Below are positions 18,366-27,643 of a DNA stretch of 64,000 bases, in pieces. The number at the start of each line of letters is the position of its first letter. Position 1 is the first letter of the stretch. The stretch comes from Lunatimonas salinarum (GTDB taxonomy: Bacteria; Bacteroidota; Bacteroidia; Cytophagales; Cyclobacteriaceae), in the NCBI RefSeq assembly GCF_017811155.1, contig NZ_JACVCV010000001.1, positions 62,001 through 126,000 on the forward strand. Direction: 5' to 3'. A program made the position numbers and the translations under genes. Under the pieces are notes generated by a model. It was not told where the DNA came from. It worked only from the letters and a program-made list of their open reading frames with translations, and searched no databases.

Positions 18366-18763
18366 TCATTTTTTTGCAGGAATGGGTAGCCGTTCCGAAA
18401 AGACACTTGGTTACACCTTCCCCCAACCGGGTGTAGAATCGGCTACACCCTACTATTCCTAACCTGCTTTGCTTTCGTAATCCCAAATATGCCTTTTGCA
18501 ATGGATTACCAGTTGACCTTTTAGGAAACAAATGGCGAAATTTTAACCCTATTCGGCTCAAATCTCCAAACAACCGCCATCTTCTACGACGAAAAAGATT
18601 GGGGTAATACAGACGCTTTCCCAACACCAGCTTGAGGGAGAGGTAAAGGCAGATAAGATTGGAGGAACTGATGCCTGTGGTACAGAAACACCATCCGCTA
18701 GGGTAAACGAAACTTTACTAAAGATAAAAATCGTTAACTTTAGGAAAAAAATAAAAAATCAGA
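18366..18763. other. Gene-poor stretch between the two toxin-antitoxin pairs
   Basis: About 400 bases with no convincing gene. A perfect 8-bp inverted repeat GGGTGTAG/CTACACCC lies at 18429-18450 with a 6-base loop and no T tract. The last 50 bases are AT-rich and contain TAACTTTA, two mismatches in all from a -7/-33 promoter, which may drive the next pair. The rest looks like worn-down sequence. Confidence 0.4.
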
Positions 18764-18985
18764 ATGGATATCCAATCAATCAAAGTCGACCTTATCCATT
18801 GGCTAACGGAGCTACAGGATCAAACAATACTCGAACAGTTGCAAGCTTTCAAACATCGACAAGAAGAAGGTTTAAGCGATGCCCACAAAGCATTGTTGGA
18901 TGAGCGGATAGCTTCCTATCAAAAAGATCCGGATAAAGTAATGGACTGGGATGATGTAATGAAAGATCTCGAAAAGGATCTATGA
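18764..18985 (+). CDS. Putative addiction-module antitoxin (RelB-type)
   Basis: A 73-residue, highly charged helical protein (MDIQSIKVDLIHWLTELQDQ...) with the organisation of the small addiction-module component family found next to ParE/RelE toxins in Bacteroidota: an N-terminal dimerising helix and a C-terminal acidic tail (VMDWDDVMKDLEKDL) that would wrap the toxin. Its stop overlaps the toxin ATG as ATGA (18982-18985), so the pair is translationally coupled. There is no obvious DNA-binding domain. Confidence 0.8.
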   Translation: MDIQSIKVDLIHWLTELQDQTILEQLQAFKHRQEEGLSDAHKALLDERIASYQKDPDKVMDWDDVMKDLEKDL

Positions 18986-19284
18986 GCTACAAGATAAAGC
19001 TGCTCCAAGAAGCCCGTTTGGATATCAAGGAAATCATAGCATGGTACAACGAAGAAAAGCCAGAATTGGGCAAACGGTTTTATGAATCTTTAAAATCAAG
19101 GCTTAATTATATCCGAAAGTATCCACTGCACTGCCAGGTTGGCTATCGGGATGTAAGAAACATATTGGTAGACAAGTTTCCATACCAGGTTCATTACCGG
19201 ATAGAGGAATTGGAAAAATCGATCATTGTTTTTGCGGTCACGCATACTAGTAGGAATCCCAGGGTCTGGAAAGACAAGAAATGA
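18982..19284 (+). CDS. ParE/RelE-superfamily toxin
   Basis: A 100-residue toxin with the typical order: N-terminal beta strand (YKIKLLQEARLDI), two helices (KEIIAWYNEEKPELGKRFYESLK), then the strands ILVDKFPYQVHYRIEE and the end SIIVFAVTHTSRNPRVW. The terminal H-T-S-R-x-P-x-x-W pattern is common in ParE/RelE proteins of Bacteroidota. Whether it attacks gyrase (ParE) or ribosome-bound mRNA (RelE) cannot be read from the sequence. It follows its antitoxin with a 4-base overlap. Confidence 0.87.
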   Translation: MSYKIKLLQEARLDIKEIIAWYNEEKPELGKRFYESLKSRLNYIRKYPLHCQVGYRDVRNILVDKFPYQVHYRIEELEKSIIVFAVTHTSRNPRVWKDKK

Positions 19285-19342
19285 TTTCTGTTTGGAAACG
19301 ATAGAAGGGAGTTGTTGCAAACTACACCCAGCTGGGGGTAGA

Positions 19343-19379
19343 CAAGCCTAAATCAGTCTTGTGGACTGATTTAGGCTTG
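19343..19379. repeat. Perfect 16-bp inverted repeat
   Basis: CAAGCCTAAATCAGTC and GACTGATTTAGGCTTG form a perfect 16-bp stem with a 5-base loop (TTGTG). It begins 58 bases after the toxin gene. No T tract follows on either strand, so it is not a normal terminator. It could be a REP-type element, a recombination scar or a 3' stabiliser. Confidence 0.7.
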
Positions 19380-19476
19380 GGCCGGGAAGAAGGGAGGGTA
19401 AAACAGACCCAGTAATAGTTGATTAATGGAATCCAACCATACTATTATTACCCTACAGTCTGATTTTTAACTAAAA

Positions 19477-19505
19477 GAGGCTGTTTCATCCCCTGAAACA
19501 GCCTC
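19477..19505 (-). terminator. Terminator of the TPR gene
   Basis: Minus-strand GAGGCTGTTTCA pairs perfectly with TGAAACAGCCTC (12 bp, 5-base loop) and is followed by TTTTAG and TTAAAAA. It starts 28 bases after the stop of the TPR-protein gene. Confidence 0.82.
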
Positions 19506-19533
19506 CTCTGAAGAACGGGAAACAATCGCATTA

Positions 19534-20247
19534 TTATAAGGAAGCCAAATTCGTCTTAGCCAACTCAAAGTCTGGACTTTTCTGCAATGCCTCCTCAAAA
19601 GCCGCCTTCGCTTCGTTGTTACTTCCCTGATCCTTGTAAATCAATCCTTTCAGGTTAAGCGCAGCCGCCAACATACTTACCTCCTGAGACTGATTGCTTT
19701 CTGTGGGAAAGGTCAGGTTTTGCTCTCCGACCTTATTATTCTTGATAAGCATATTGACAGAATTCATCGCTTCGTCGTACTTTTTCAACGTGTACTGCAG
19801 GTAGGAGGTCTTATACAGGCTGAAGAGGTCGCCTGAAAGCAGGTGAAGGCTTTCAAAATGGGGCAAAGCACGCTCCAAAGCACCCACTTGCTCTAGCGAA
19901 TAAGCAGCGATCTCCAATGCGGATATATTCTTGTCATCGATCTCCAGCATATCCATGGCAACCAACGCAGAGGAAGTATACTGCTCCATCTCGAAATAAA
20001 GGGACGCAAGTAATTCAGCGTACCTAAGGTTCCTAGGGTTACGTTCCATTAGGTCGTAAAGCTTGGCTTTGGCTACATTGATGTCATTATACCTTAGTGC
20101 CATTTGGTAGATTTTCTCATCTGTTTGGTTTTTTAGCCGGTTATTTTCAGATACCTCCGCAGGGGGTGTCGCCGAGGTTTCCTGAGCCCGTGCTCCGCCG
20201 ATGAAGAAGAATAAATGTGCAACTAAAATCAGAACGCTTTTTCTCAT
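19534..20247 (-). CDS. Secreted tetratricopeptide-repeat protein
   Basis: A 237-residue protein with a signal peptide (MRKSVLILVAHLFFFIGGARAQ, cleavage after ARA-Q). From about residue 45 on, TPR-like helical pairs can be seen; the last repeat (ALNLKGLIYKDQGSNNEAKAAFEEALQKSPDFELAKTNL split over residues ~195-235) is canonical. TPRs mediate protein contacts in the periplasm or at the outer membrane; no enzyme domain is present. It lies 8 bases after the CCA-adding enzyme gene and is probably co-transcribed with it. Confidence 0.8.
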   Translation of the reverse strand: MRKSVLILVAHLFFFIGGARAQETSATPPAEVSENNRLKNQTDEKIYQMALRYNDINVAKAKLYDLMERNPRNLRYAELLASLYFEMEQYTSSALVAMDMLEIDDKNISALEIAAYSLEQVGALERALPHFESLHLLSGDLFSLYKTSYLQYTLKKYDEAMNSVNMLIKNNKVGEQNLTFPTESNQSQEVSMLAAALNLKGLIYKDQGSNNEAKAAFEEALQKSPDFELAKTNLASL

Positions 20248-20255
20248 GATTACGA

Positions 20256-21680
20256 TTAGTTATTTTCAGCTCGTTTTAATCCCTTGGCTTCCGCCAATTG
20301 GTACATTAACTCCAACGCTTGGTTTTTATTGTTTTGAATTTTCCCGTCTAAGATGGCTTCTTTGATCTCCTCTTTGATTTCTCCAACAACTTTGGAAGGT
20401 CGCAGATCAAAAATAGACATAATTTCATCACCTGAAACAGGTGGCTGAAAATTTCTTAATTGATCCTTTTCCTCTACCTCAGCAAGTTTCGCTTCCACCT
20501 TGTCAAAATTGGTGAGAAAACGCTTTACCTTAACGTTGTTTTTGGACGTGACATCCGCCCTGCAAAGCTTCATCAGATCGTCTATGTCCTCCCCTGCCTC
20601 AAACAGCACCCGGCGAAGCGCCGAATCCGTTACCTCATCCTTTACCAAGGCGATAGGCCGCAGATGAAGCCGGACAAGCTTTTGAACGTACTTCATCCGA
20701 TCGTCCATGGGTAGCTTCAACCTGCGGAAGATGCCAGGGGTCATTCTCGCCCCCTTGTCTTCGTGCCCATGAAACGTCCAGCCAACCTTTTTGTTAAAGC
20801 GCTTGGTAGCAGGCTTGGCAATGTCATGCATTATCGCAGCCCAACGCAACCAAAGATCATCCGACACGGCGGCCACATTATCCAACACCTGCAACGTATG
20901 GTAAAAGTTATCCTTATGGGATTTATCACCCACGGAATCCACTCCCTGAAGTTCCACCATTTCTGGAAAAAATTCCTGTAGGAGTCCACTTACAAACAGC
21001 AATTTAAATCCATAGGATGGCTTTGGAGTCAAAATAATTTTATTCAACTCATCGATAATCCGCTCTCCCGAAATGATCGCCAGCCTATGAGCATTATGCA
21101 TAATTCCATCAAAGGTATCTGGCTCTATGTCATAAGAAAGCTGGGCAGCAAATCGCACCGCCCGCATCATGCGAAGTGGATCGTCCGAAAACGTAAGGTT
21201 CGGATCCGTCGGGGTTCGGATAATTTTTCGCTTCATGTCCCTCAATCCATCAAAGGGATCAATCAGCGTCCCAAACGTCTCCGCGTTCACACTGATAGCC
21301 AACGCATTGATAGTCAAATCCCGCCTCGCCTGATCTTCCTGGAGGGTACCTGCTTCTACCACCGGCTTGCGTGAGTCAGATCGGTAGGATTCCTTTCGGG
21401 CACCGACAAATTCCACCTCCCAATCCTCCACTTTGATCATAGCCGTTCCAAAGTTCTTGAAAACAGTGACAGGCACCTGATCTCCGTAGGTTTTCGCTAC
21501 CTTTTTGGCAAGGGATATACCATCACCAATGCACACAAAATCAATATCCTTACAGGGCCTCCCAAGTATCAAATCCCGCACATAGCCCCCAACCACATAG
21601 GTCTCTAATCCCAGTGAATCAGCACATTGGCTTACACGGTTAAAAATCTCCAACCTGTAGAGTGTATCTTTATAATTCAT
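20256..21680 (-). CDS. cca: CCA tRNA nucleotidyltransferase with HD domain
   Basis: Adds or repairs the 3' CCA end of tRNAs. The class II nucleotidyltransferase head shows VVGGYVRDLILGRPCKDIDFV with the catalytic D-x-D, then RRDLTINALA and the DDPLRMMRAVRFA motif. A central HD domain with IMHDIAKPATKRF suggests phosphohydrolase activity on 2',3'-cyclic ends. At 474 residues it is the long, HD-containing bacterial form. A poly(A) polymerase role is possible in this family but less likely for a single-copy Bacteroidota enzyme. Confidence 0.93.
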   Translation of the reverse strand: MNYKDTLYRLEIFNRVSQCADSLGLETYVVGGYVRDLILGRPCKDIDFVCIGDGISLAKKVAKTYGDQVPVTVFKNFGTAMIKVEDWEVEFVGARKESYRSDSRKPVVEAGTLQEDQARRDLTINALAISVNAETFGTLIDPFDGLRDMKRKIIRTPTDPNLTFSDDPLRMMRAVRFAAQLSYDIEPDTFDGIMHNAHRLAIISGERIIDELNKIILTPKPSYGFKLLFVSGLLQEFFPEMVELQGVDSVGDKSHKDNFYHTLQVLDNVAAVSDDLWLRWAAIMHDIAKPATKRFNKKVGWTFHGHEDKGARMTPGIFRRLKLPMDDRMKYVQKLVRLHLRPIALVKDEVTDSALRRVLFEAGEDIDDLMKLCRADVTSKNNVKVKRFLTNFDKVEAKLAEVEEKDQLRNFQPPVSGDEIMSIFDLRPSKVVGEIKEEIKEAILDGKIQNNKNQALELMYQLAEAKGLKRAENN

Positions 21681-21685
21681 TTAGC

Positions 21686-22165
21686 TCAAATCATTTTTAC
21701 CTGCCCCTCCGCAGAAAGGTAAAGTTGTTTCACCACCTTGCCGAACAGCGGAAGTGAGTGGGCTACCTCCCAAACCGCTCCCTCCCTATGGTGGGGCAAA
21801 CATACCACAATTTCACCGATGGAATGTAAATGATGCTTCCAAAAGGGATCCTTCAATAAGGCAAATTTAATGATTTCACCTGAAAAGGAGTCTTTCATCA
21901 TTGGGCGGTTTACATCGGTATGAAAAATCACCGGGTCTTCCGCCCAATCTACAATGTCCAAAGAAACGTCTGAAAAAGGTTTGGCAATTGTCCTCAATTG
22001 AAAGAGGTCATGCAATAAAAACACGGCACTATCTGAAACAGGTGCCGTAAGTGCGCTCAATTTGCTAAAAAACAGGTGATTGCCATCAATTGTACGTAGG
22101 CAAGCCGTACCTGATGCCTTGATTTGCTTGATCCAGGGTTCGATAGTGAATGGTTTTTTGTACAA
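21686..22165 (-). CDS. Hypothetical protein next to cca
   Basis: A 159-residue soluble protein with no signal peptide, no membrane segment and no motif I recognise. It has a balanced charge and several His residues in WKHHLHSIGEIVVCLPHHREGAVWEV. The frame has no ATG near its 5' end; the best start is a TTG at 22165, with a stop 5 codons upstream, so the start is uncertain. It ends 5 bases before cca, which suggests co-transcription. It is divergent from the penicillin-acylase gene. Confidence 0.6.
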   Translation of the reverse strand: MYKKPFTIEPWIKQIKASGTACLRTIDGNHLFFSKLSALTAPVSDSAVFLLHDLFQLRTIAKPFSDVSLDIVDWAEDPVIFHTDVNRPMMKDSFSGEIIKFALLKDPFWKHHLHSIGEIVVCLPHHREGAVWEVAHSLPLFGKVVKQLYLSAEGQVKMI

Positions 22166-22264
22166 AGAAAAAGGAATTTACGGGTTTTTAAAATAAATTG
22201 AGGGTATTAACCAATCCGACGGCGTTAACCAGGCATCGCATCCATCCAAAAACAACCTTTCAAT

Positions 22265-24679
22265 ATGGTCAAAAACTACACGAGACTGCATTTAGTACGC
22301 GTTGTATTACTTGGCGTCACCTTACTTACTACTTCATCTTGTGTGAAGGAACGAAAGTATCCGGAGCTACAGGAGAAAGTCACGGTCATACGGAACAGGC
22401 AGGGCATAAACCACATCTTCGCGGAAAATGAAAGGGACCTTTTCTTTGCGCAGGGCTATATGGCGGCCAAAGACCGACTGTTTCAGTTTGAACTTTGGAG
22501 GCGGCAGGCAACCGGTACACTCGCGGAGGTGTTCGGGGAAAGGGAGCTCGCACGCGACATCGGTGTGAGGCTATTTCGATTTCGAGGGGATAAACAGCTG
22601 GAATTAAGCCACTATCATCCCCGGGGAGAAGGGATTGTAGATGCATTTGTAAACGGGATAAATACCTATATCGAGGAGGCCCTTCAACATCCAGCAGACC
22701 TTCCAGTGGAATTTGCCATGTTGGGTATCCAACCAGAAAAATGGAATTGGGAGGTTGTCGTTTCCAGGCATCAGGGTCTTTTGCAGAATGTGCAGCAGGA
22801 GCTTAACTATTCCAGAATCGTGAGCCTCGTCGGGCCTGAAAAAACCAAGGAATTACTTCATTTCCACCCTTTTGAACCCGACCTCGGTATCCCGTCTTCC
22901 ATTCCACGAGAGCTGCTGTTCAAAGACCTCATTGCGCCATACAATGCGTTCAGAAAGCCCGTCAAGTTCGATCTGGAGGACATCTCTCCTGCCTACCGAT
23001 TGGATCGAACTGAAGATACGCTGGCTGGTTCTGCTTTCGAACTGGAAAAATTGGTGCGGGAGTCTGCCGACGCAGCTTCCATTGGAAGCAATAACTGGGT
23101 GATTGACGGCACCTTATCGAAGAGTGGATTTCCGGTCATGGCAAATGACCCCCATCGGGCCCAAGCTATCCCCTCACTCCGTTATTGGGTGGGGCTTCAT
23201 GCTCCGGGATGGAATGTGGTGGGAGGTGGCGAGCCCGAAATCCCCGGCGTATCGATCGGACACAATGACGTGGGTGCTTGGGGACTTACGATCTTTCAGA
23301 CTGATATGGAAGACCTGCGTGTATACGATATTGATCCCAAAAACCCGTTCAACTACCGCTACAAAAACCAATGGATGAAAATGGAAAAGGTAGCGGATAC
23401 GCTTCGGATCAAAGACAAAAAAGATACGGTCGTGTACCATTACTACACCATTCATGGGCCAGTGACCTTTATCGATGAAGAACTTAAAAAGGCCGTGGCG
23501 GTGGAATGCGCATGGCTCCATATCGGAGGTGCCCCCTACCTGGCCAGTCTCAGAATGGCCCAAGCCCAAACTTGGGAGGAGTTCAGAGAAGCCTGCAGCT
23601 ATAACCACGTACCGGCTGAAAACATGGTATGGGCAGACAAAAACGGCCATATAGGCTGGCAGGCAACGGGGATTGCGCCAATTCGAACCACACATTCGGG
23701 ATTAGTGGTCAGTCTCGGAAATGGAGCCGCTGACTGGGAGGGTTTCCTACCCATGCTGGCAAGACCCCACCAAGAGAATCCACCAAGCGGATTCATTGCT
23801 ACGGCAAATGAAAACCAAGTCGATGACACCTATCCGTATCCAGAAGCCCTTGGGTATACATGGGCCGACGCATTCCGAGGAGCGCGCATCCGGGAAGTCT
23901 TAGGCAGTGGAAAGAAATTCGCCCCAGAAGACATGGGAGCTTTACAAAATGATTACCTTTCGCTACCTGCCCGAGAACTGGTTCCCATCCTTGCCAAACT
24001 AGACTTAGCGGATGATTCATTGCTTCGGGCAAAACAGCTATTGGCGGATTGGGACTACGTGCTATCCCCGCAATCTGTTGCCGCCGGAGTGTATGTAATG
24101 TGGGAGCGAAAAATTCGGGTTAACGTAGCGGATTTACTAATACCAATGGAAATTAAACCCTATCTATCCGAGCTCCCAATGACAAAAACCTTGGCTTGGA
24201 TCAAAGAAGAAAACCCTATACTGACTGATAAAATTAATATTTCCGACTTACTTACAGGTTCCCTGACAGAAGCCTTGGAAGAGCTGGAGAGGCGTTTTGG
24301 ACAGAATTGGGAGACATGGCATTATGGACAAAATAACTACAAGCATGCGTTGATTCGCCATCCATTAGGAAATGTGGTTTCAGAGGAATGGCGCGAAAAA
24401 TTAGAGGTGGGCCCGGTGCCCCGAGGCGGGTACAGTTTCACTCCCGGGGCCAATGCCTACGGCGACAACAATACCACGGGAGCATCTTTCCGTATTATAG
24501 TAGATACCGGAGACTTTGAACAAACGCTGGGCGTAAATAACCCAGGGCAATCAGGCCGCCACGAAAGCCCGTTTTACAAGAACTTATTTGCGCTTTGGTG
24601 GCAGGACCAGTTTTTCCAGGTGCCTTTTGCCAAATCGCAGGTAGAAAAACAGGCATTTAGCAAAGAAGTCCTGTATTGA
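22265..24679 (+). CDS. Penicillin acylase family lipoprotein (Ntn hydrolase, S45)
   Basis: An 804-residue amide hydrolase precursor. The signal ends in LTTSSC with anchored Cys26. VIRNRQGINHIFAENERDLFFAQGY near residues 41-65 is the usual alpha-chain start. The autocatalytic site is Ser275 in ASIGSNNWVIDG; cleavage before it frees the N-terminal nucleophile Ser of the beta chain. ANDPHR and the late GANAYGDNNTTGASFRIIVD block also fit. Members act on penicillins, acyl-homoserine lactones or other amides, and the substrate here is unknown. As a lipoprotein it should act in the periplasm or at the outer membrane. Confidence 0.92.
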   Translation: MVKNYTRLHLVRVVLLGVTLLTTSSCVKERKYPELQEKVTVIRNRQGINHIFAENERDLFFAQGYMAAKDRLFQFELWRRQATGTLAEVFGERELARDIGVRLFRFRGDKQLELSHYHPRGEGIVDAFVNGINTYIEEALQHPADLPVEFAMLGIQPEKWNWEVVVSRHQGLLQNVQQELNYSRIVSLVGPEKTKELLHFHPFEPDLGIPSSIPRELLFKDLIAPYNAFRKPVKFDLEDISPAYRLDRTEDTLAGSAFELEKLVRESADAASIGSNNWVIDGTLSKSGFPVMANDPHRAQAIPSLRYWVGLHAPGWNVVGGGEPEIPGVSIGHNDVGAWGLTIFQTDMEDLRVYDIDPKNPFNYRYKNQWMKMEKVADTLRIKDKKDTVVYHYYTIHGPVTFIDEELKKAVAVECAWLHIGGAPYLASLRMAQAQTWEEFREACSYNHVPAENMVWADKNGHIGWQATGIAPIRTTHSGLVVSLGNGAADWEGFLPMLARPHQENPPSGFIATANENQVDDTYPYPEALGYTWADAFRGARIREVLGSGKKFAPEDMGALQNDYLSLPARELVPILAKLDLADDSLLRAKQLLADWDYVLSPQSVAAGVYVMWERKIRVNVADLLIPMEIKPYLSELPMTKTLAWIKEENPILTDKINISDLLTGSLTEALEELERRFGQNWETWHYGQNNYKHALIRHPLGNVVSEEWREKLEVGPVPRGGYSFTPGANAYGDNNTTGASFRIIVDTGDFEQTLGVNNPGQSGRHESPFYKNLFALWWQDQFFQVPFAKSQVEKQAFSKEVLY

Positions 24680-24737
24680 AAATGTGTGGAAACGGTGCAA
24701 AAGTGTAAACCCAGTAACACAATCGATTACTAGCCAT

Positions 24738-25268
24738 ATGGACACCCTATCCTTTGCTTCTCCCCTATTGGATTTTCACTCATCGCTCTGGAGATACCAT
24801 CTACCCGTACCTGACTCCATCGCTAATAAGTTTATAGAAGGAGATAACCGTCGGGTACTGGTGTGGGTGGAAAACTCACCGAAATTACACTTGGCATTGA
24901 TGAAGCACCGCGACTATTGGTTTGTACTAATAAACAAAGCGTTGGTCGCATCGCTTTCCATACATGAAGCACAGACGCTACAGGTGCGTATGGAAAAGGA
25001 CCGATCTACCTACGGGCATGAAATGCCGGTAGAGCTGGAAGAAATACTAAATCAAGACGAAGCAGCCCATGACTATTTTCATGCTTTGACTATGGGAAAG
25101 CAGCGCAGCCTGATATACCTGGTATCCAACGTAAAAAATACCCAAAGTAGGCTAAATAAGGCGTTGGCTATCAGCAGCCACTTAGTAGAGGCGAAGGGAA
25201 ACCTGGATTTTAAACAGTTAAACGAAAAAATCAAGTACTACAATAATCTGGGGAAGCCATTTCACTAG
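24738..25268 (+). CDS. YdeI/OmpD-associated family protein
   Basis: A 176-residue soluble protein. The first part (SPLLDFHSSLWRYHLPVPDSIANKFIEGDNRRVLVWVEN) resembles the small DUF1905 barrel, and the second (NQDEAAHDYFHALTMGKQRSLIYLVSNVKNTQSRLNKAL) is the YdeI-type helical segment named after bacteriocin-protection proteins. Biochemical role is not known. I chose the ATG at 24738 (MDTLSFASPLL); the open frame begins at 24684 but the extra residues have no likeness to the family. It converges with gudD, and a 13-bp hairpin covers the junction. Confidence 0.75.
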   Translation: MDTLSFASPLLDFHSSLWRYHLPVPDSIANKFIEGDNRRVLVWVENSPKLHLALMKHRDYWFVLINKALVASLSIHEAQTLQVRMEKDRSTYGHEMPVELEEILNQDEAAHDYFHALTMGKQRSLIYLVSNVKNTQSRLNKALAISSHLVEAKGNLDFKQLNEKIKYYNNLGKPFH

Positions 25269-25282
25269 CAAATGACCTCCCC
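25250..25282. terminator. Hairpin over the junction of two convergent genes
   Basis: GGGGAAGCCATTT (25250-25262) can pair with AAATGACCTCCCC (25270-25282) as 13 bp including two mismatched positions that become G-U pairs on the minus-strand RNA. It includes the last codons of the plus-strand gene and lies 18 bases past the gudD stop. Neither strand has a proper T tract after it, so termination is a guess. Confidence 0.4.
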
Positions 25283-25300
25283 GAAAAAACAAAGCGGAAT

Positions 25301-26605
25301 TTACCACCTGACGATTTCGAATTTCCAGCCCGGGTGATATTTCTGCATCTCTACTTCATCGTCCCTATGGGTGAGTCCACAAGCCAAGTAATCGTTGTGT
25401 AACTTCGTCAATCTTTCCCGGTCCAACTCCACGCCCAGCCCCGGACCGGCGGGCACGGCCACGGCGCCATCAACTATGGGAAGTTTTCCTCCCACAATCA
25501 CATCTTCCGATTGCCAAGGATAGTGGGTGTCCAACGCATAGGTTACTTCCGGAAGTGCTGCTCCCAAGTGCGTCATTGCGGCCATGGAAATGCCCAAATG
25601 GCTATTTGAATGCATGGACAGGCCCCTGCCAAAGGTCTTACACACCCGAGCAAGTTCCATCGAAGCTTTGAGCCCTCCCCAAAAATGGTGGTCACTCAGA
25701 ATAATATCCTCTGACCCAAGTTGCACACTTGTAGGGATATCTTCAAAGGATGTAGTACACATATTCGTGGCAAGCGGAGTCTTGAGTTGCTTTCTCAATT
25801 CGGCCATGTGTTTCTGACTTCTTACGGGGTCTTCCAAATATTCCAAAATCGGTTCCAGCTCCTTTCCATAGGTCAAGGCCGTCTCTGGCTTCCAAATGGC
25901 ATTGGGATCGAACCGAAGTGGCACCTCTTTTCCGAAGGCCTCGTATAGTGCCAACATGGAATCGGTCTCTACACGGGGCTCAAATGCCCCTCCTTTCAGC
26001 TTGATGGATTGAAAACCAAATTCCTCACACATCGCTTTGGCTTGGGACACAATTCCCGCTGGATCTACCGCCTCCAGCTGCCGGGCTGCGGCCCAACCGC
26101 TGGCATCGGGATCAAGGGATTTTCCAAGATGTCCGCCCGCCCCTTCGTATTTGAAAAATAAGTATGCGGCAAAAGGTACCGAGTCACGCATCTTTCCCCC
26201 CAACAGATCCACTACCGGTCTTCCCAACATTTTTCCCTGAATGTCCAAGCAGGCAACCTCCAATGCACTAAACACATGCACGAGCTTTCGTTGGTCCCAA
26301 GGTGTATGCCCTCTGGACGCAACGCTTTCTTTGCCAAAAAACCCAGAAAGGCGATGCTGAAGTACATTTAGATGAAAAGGATCCATGCCAAGTACCAACG
26401 ATTTTGCCGCTTCCAACGCCTGATTGGTTTGGATGTTTCCCGGAATTTCACTGATACCGATTATTCCGCTTTCGGTCACCAATTCGAGTATCGTGCGCAA
26501 CGCGAATGGTGCGTGTATACCTGCTGCATTTAACAGCGGCGGATCGGTGATGGCAATCGGCGTGATCACCATGTCACAGATTTTTGCGCCTGAGGAATTT
26601 ACCAC
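25301..26605 (-). CDS. gudD: Glucarate dehydratase-like enzyme (enolase superfamily)
   Basis: Predicted to dehydrate D-glucarate to 5-keto-4-deoxy-glucarate. The K-x-K acid/base pair is in SIKLKGG, metal ligands are in RFDPNAIW and LEDPVRS, and the partner His lies in MHSNSHLGISMAAMTHLG, the block typical of GudD. ATNMCTTSFEDIP and DHHFWGGL also agree with glucarate dehydratases rather than with mandelate racemase. The 434-residue frame starts at a GTG (26605); an ATG lies 33 bases on, but conserved sequence begins before it. It is the last gene of the sugar-acid operon. Galactarate or a related diacid is an alternative substrate. Confidence 0.87.
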   Translation of the reverse strand: MVNSSGAKICDMVITPIAITDPPLLNAAGIHAPFALRTILELVTESGIIGISEIPGNIQTNQALEAAKSLVLGMDPFHLNVLQHRLSGFFGKESVASRGHTPWDQRKLVHVFSALEVACLDIQGKMLGRPVVDLLGGKMRDSVPFAAYLFFKYEGAGGHLGKSLDPDASGWAAARQLEAVDPAGIVSQAKAMCEEFGFQSIKLKGGAFEPRVETDSMLALYEAFGKEVPLRFDPNAIWKPETALTYGKELEPILEYLEDPVRSQKHMAELRKQLKTPLATNMCTTSFEDIPTSVQLGSEDIILSDHHFWGGLKASMELARVCKTFGRGLSMHSNSHLGISMAAMTHLGAALPEVTYALDTHYPWQSEDVIVGGKLPIVDGAVAVPAGPGLGVELDRERLTKLHNDYLACGLTHRDDEVEMQKYHPGWKFEIVRW

Positions 26606-26645
26606 CTTAGAATGATTGTTAAATTTTGGTCAAATTTCTTTAATA

Positions 26646-27521
26646 TTATTTAATTCCGGCTAGCTGTTCCATTAGTAAAGCAATGGAACTGTGGTCTTTT
26701 TCGCCATTTCCAAGCGCCAAAATAGCATCCATATGACTGGCTACCAAAGCAGATCCATACAACGGAACAGAAAATTCCTTTCCTGCCTCCAATGCGATAT
26801 TCATATCCTTGCGGTGCAGCTTAATCTTAAATCCAGGATCGAAATTCCGGTCGATTATCCGCTGACCATGTAAATCCAATATACGGCTCTGCGCAAATCC
26901 TCCCAATAGGGCTTCCCGCATTTTGGCTAGGTCTACACCGGCTTTCTTGGCCAAGGTAAATGATTCAGAGACCGCTTGGATGGTCATACCCACAATCATC
27001 TGATTACAGGCTTTGGTCATTTGACCGGCACCGGCATCACCGATTAAAACGGCACTTTTCCCCATCACTTGAAATAGCGGCAGCACGGAATCAAAAGCCG
27101 ATTGACTACCCCCGCACATGATAGAAAGATTCCCCGTCTCGGCACCCACCTGTCCACCGGACACTGGTGCATCCAAGGCTTCGACCCCTTTCTCCTGCAA
27201 CTTGGCATAGATCTCCCGAGCGGTAGAAGGCGCTATGGTAGACATATCTACAAAGATGCTTCCGCGTTCAATACCGTCAACCACCCCATCGGCACCAAAA
27301 ACGACCTCTTTTACTTCGGGGGAATCCGGCAACATCGTAATAACAACGTCCGAATTTCGGGCGAGTTCCTTGCTACTAGTAAACGTTGTAGCACCCTCTT
27401 TTGCCAAATCTCCCGAGGCGTGGCTTTTTTTAAGTATATTCAGCGCATACCCTGCCTTGATTAAATTCAATGCCATGGGCTTACCCATGATTCCCAAACC
27501 AATAAATCCTATTTTCTTCAT
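26646..27521 (-). CDS. garR: Tartronate semialdehyde reductase (2-hydroxy-3-oxopropionate reductase)
   Basis: A beta-hydroxyacid dehydrogenase that reduces tartronate semialdehyde to D-glycerate with NAD(P)H. The Rossmann motif GLGIMGKPMALNLIKAGY opens the protein. The substrate-binding block DAPVSGGQVGAETGNLSIM and the catalytic Lys in GAGQMTKACNQMIVG are intact. An ATG at 27536 would add five residues; the ATG at 27521 (MKKIGFIG) gives the usual N-terminus. Its product is the last step of this pathway encoded here; no glycerate kinase gene is in the window. Confidence 0.92.
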   Translation of the reverse strand: MKKIGFIGLGIMGKPMALNLIKAGYALNILKKSHASGDLAKEGATTFTSSKELARNSDVVITMLPDSPEVKEVVFGADGVVDGIERGSIFVDMSTIAPSTAREIYAKLQEKGVEALDAPVSGGQVGAETGNLSIMCGGSQSAFDSVLPLFQVMGKSAVLIGDAGAGQMTKACNQMIVGMTIQAVSESFTLAKKAGVDLAKMREALLGGFAQSRILDLHGQRIIDRNFDPGFKIKLHRKDMNIALEAGKEFSVPLYGSALVASHMDAILALGNGEKDHSSIALLMEQLAGIK

Positions 27522-27643
27522 TTTTTCATTATCCATTACACATTACAAAATACCTTCTGGGACTTTTAACACCCCGTATGCCAAACAAGTTACTAATCCC
27601 AGCGTAAACGGCAAAACTTAGTCACAGCTTTGCGGTCTTTTAG

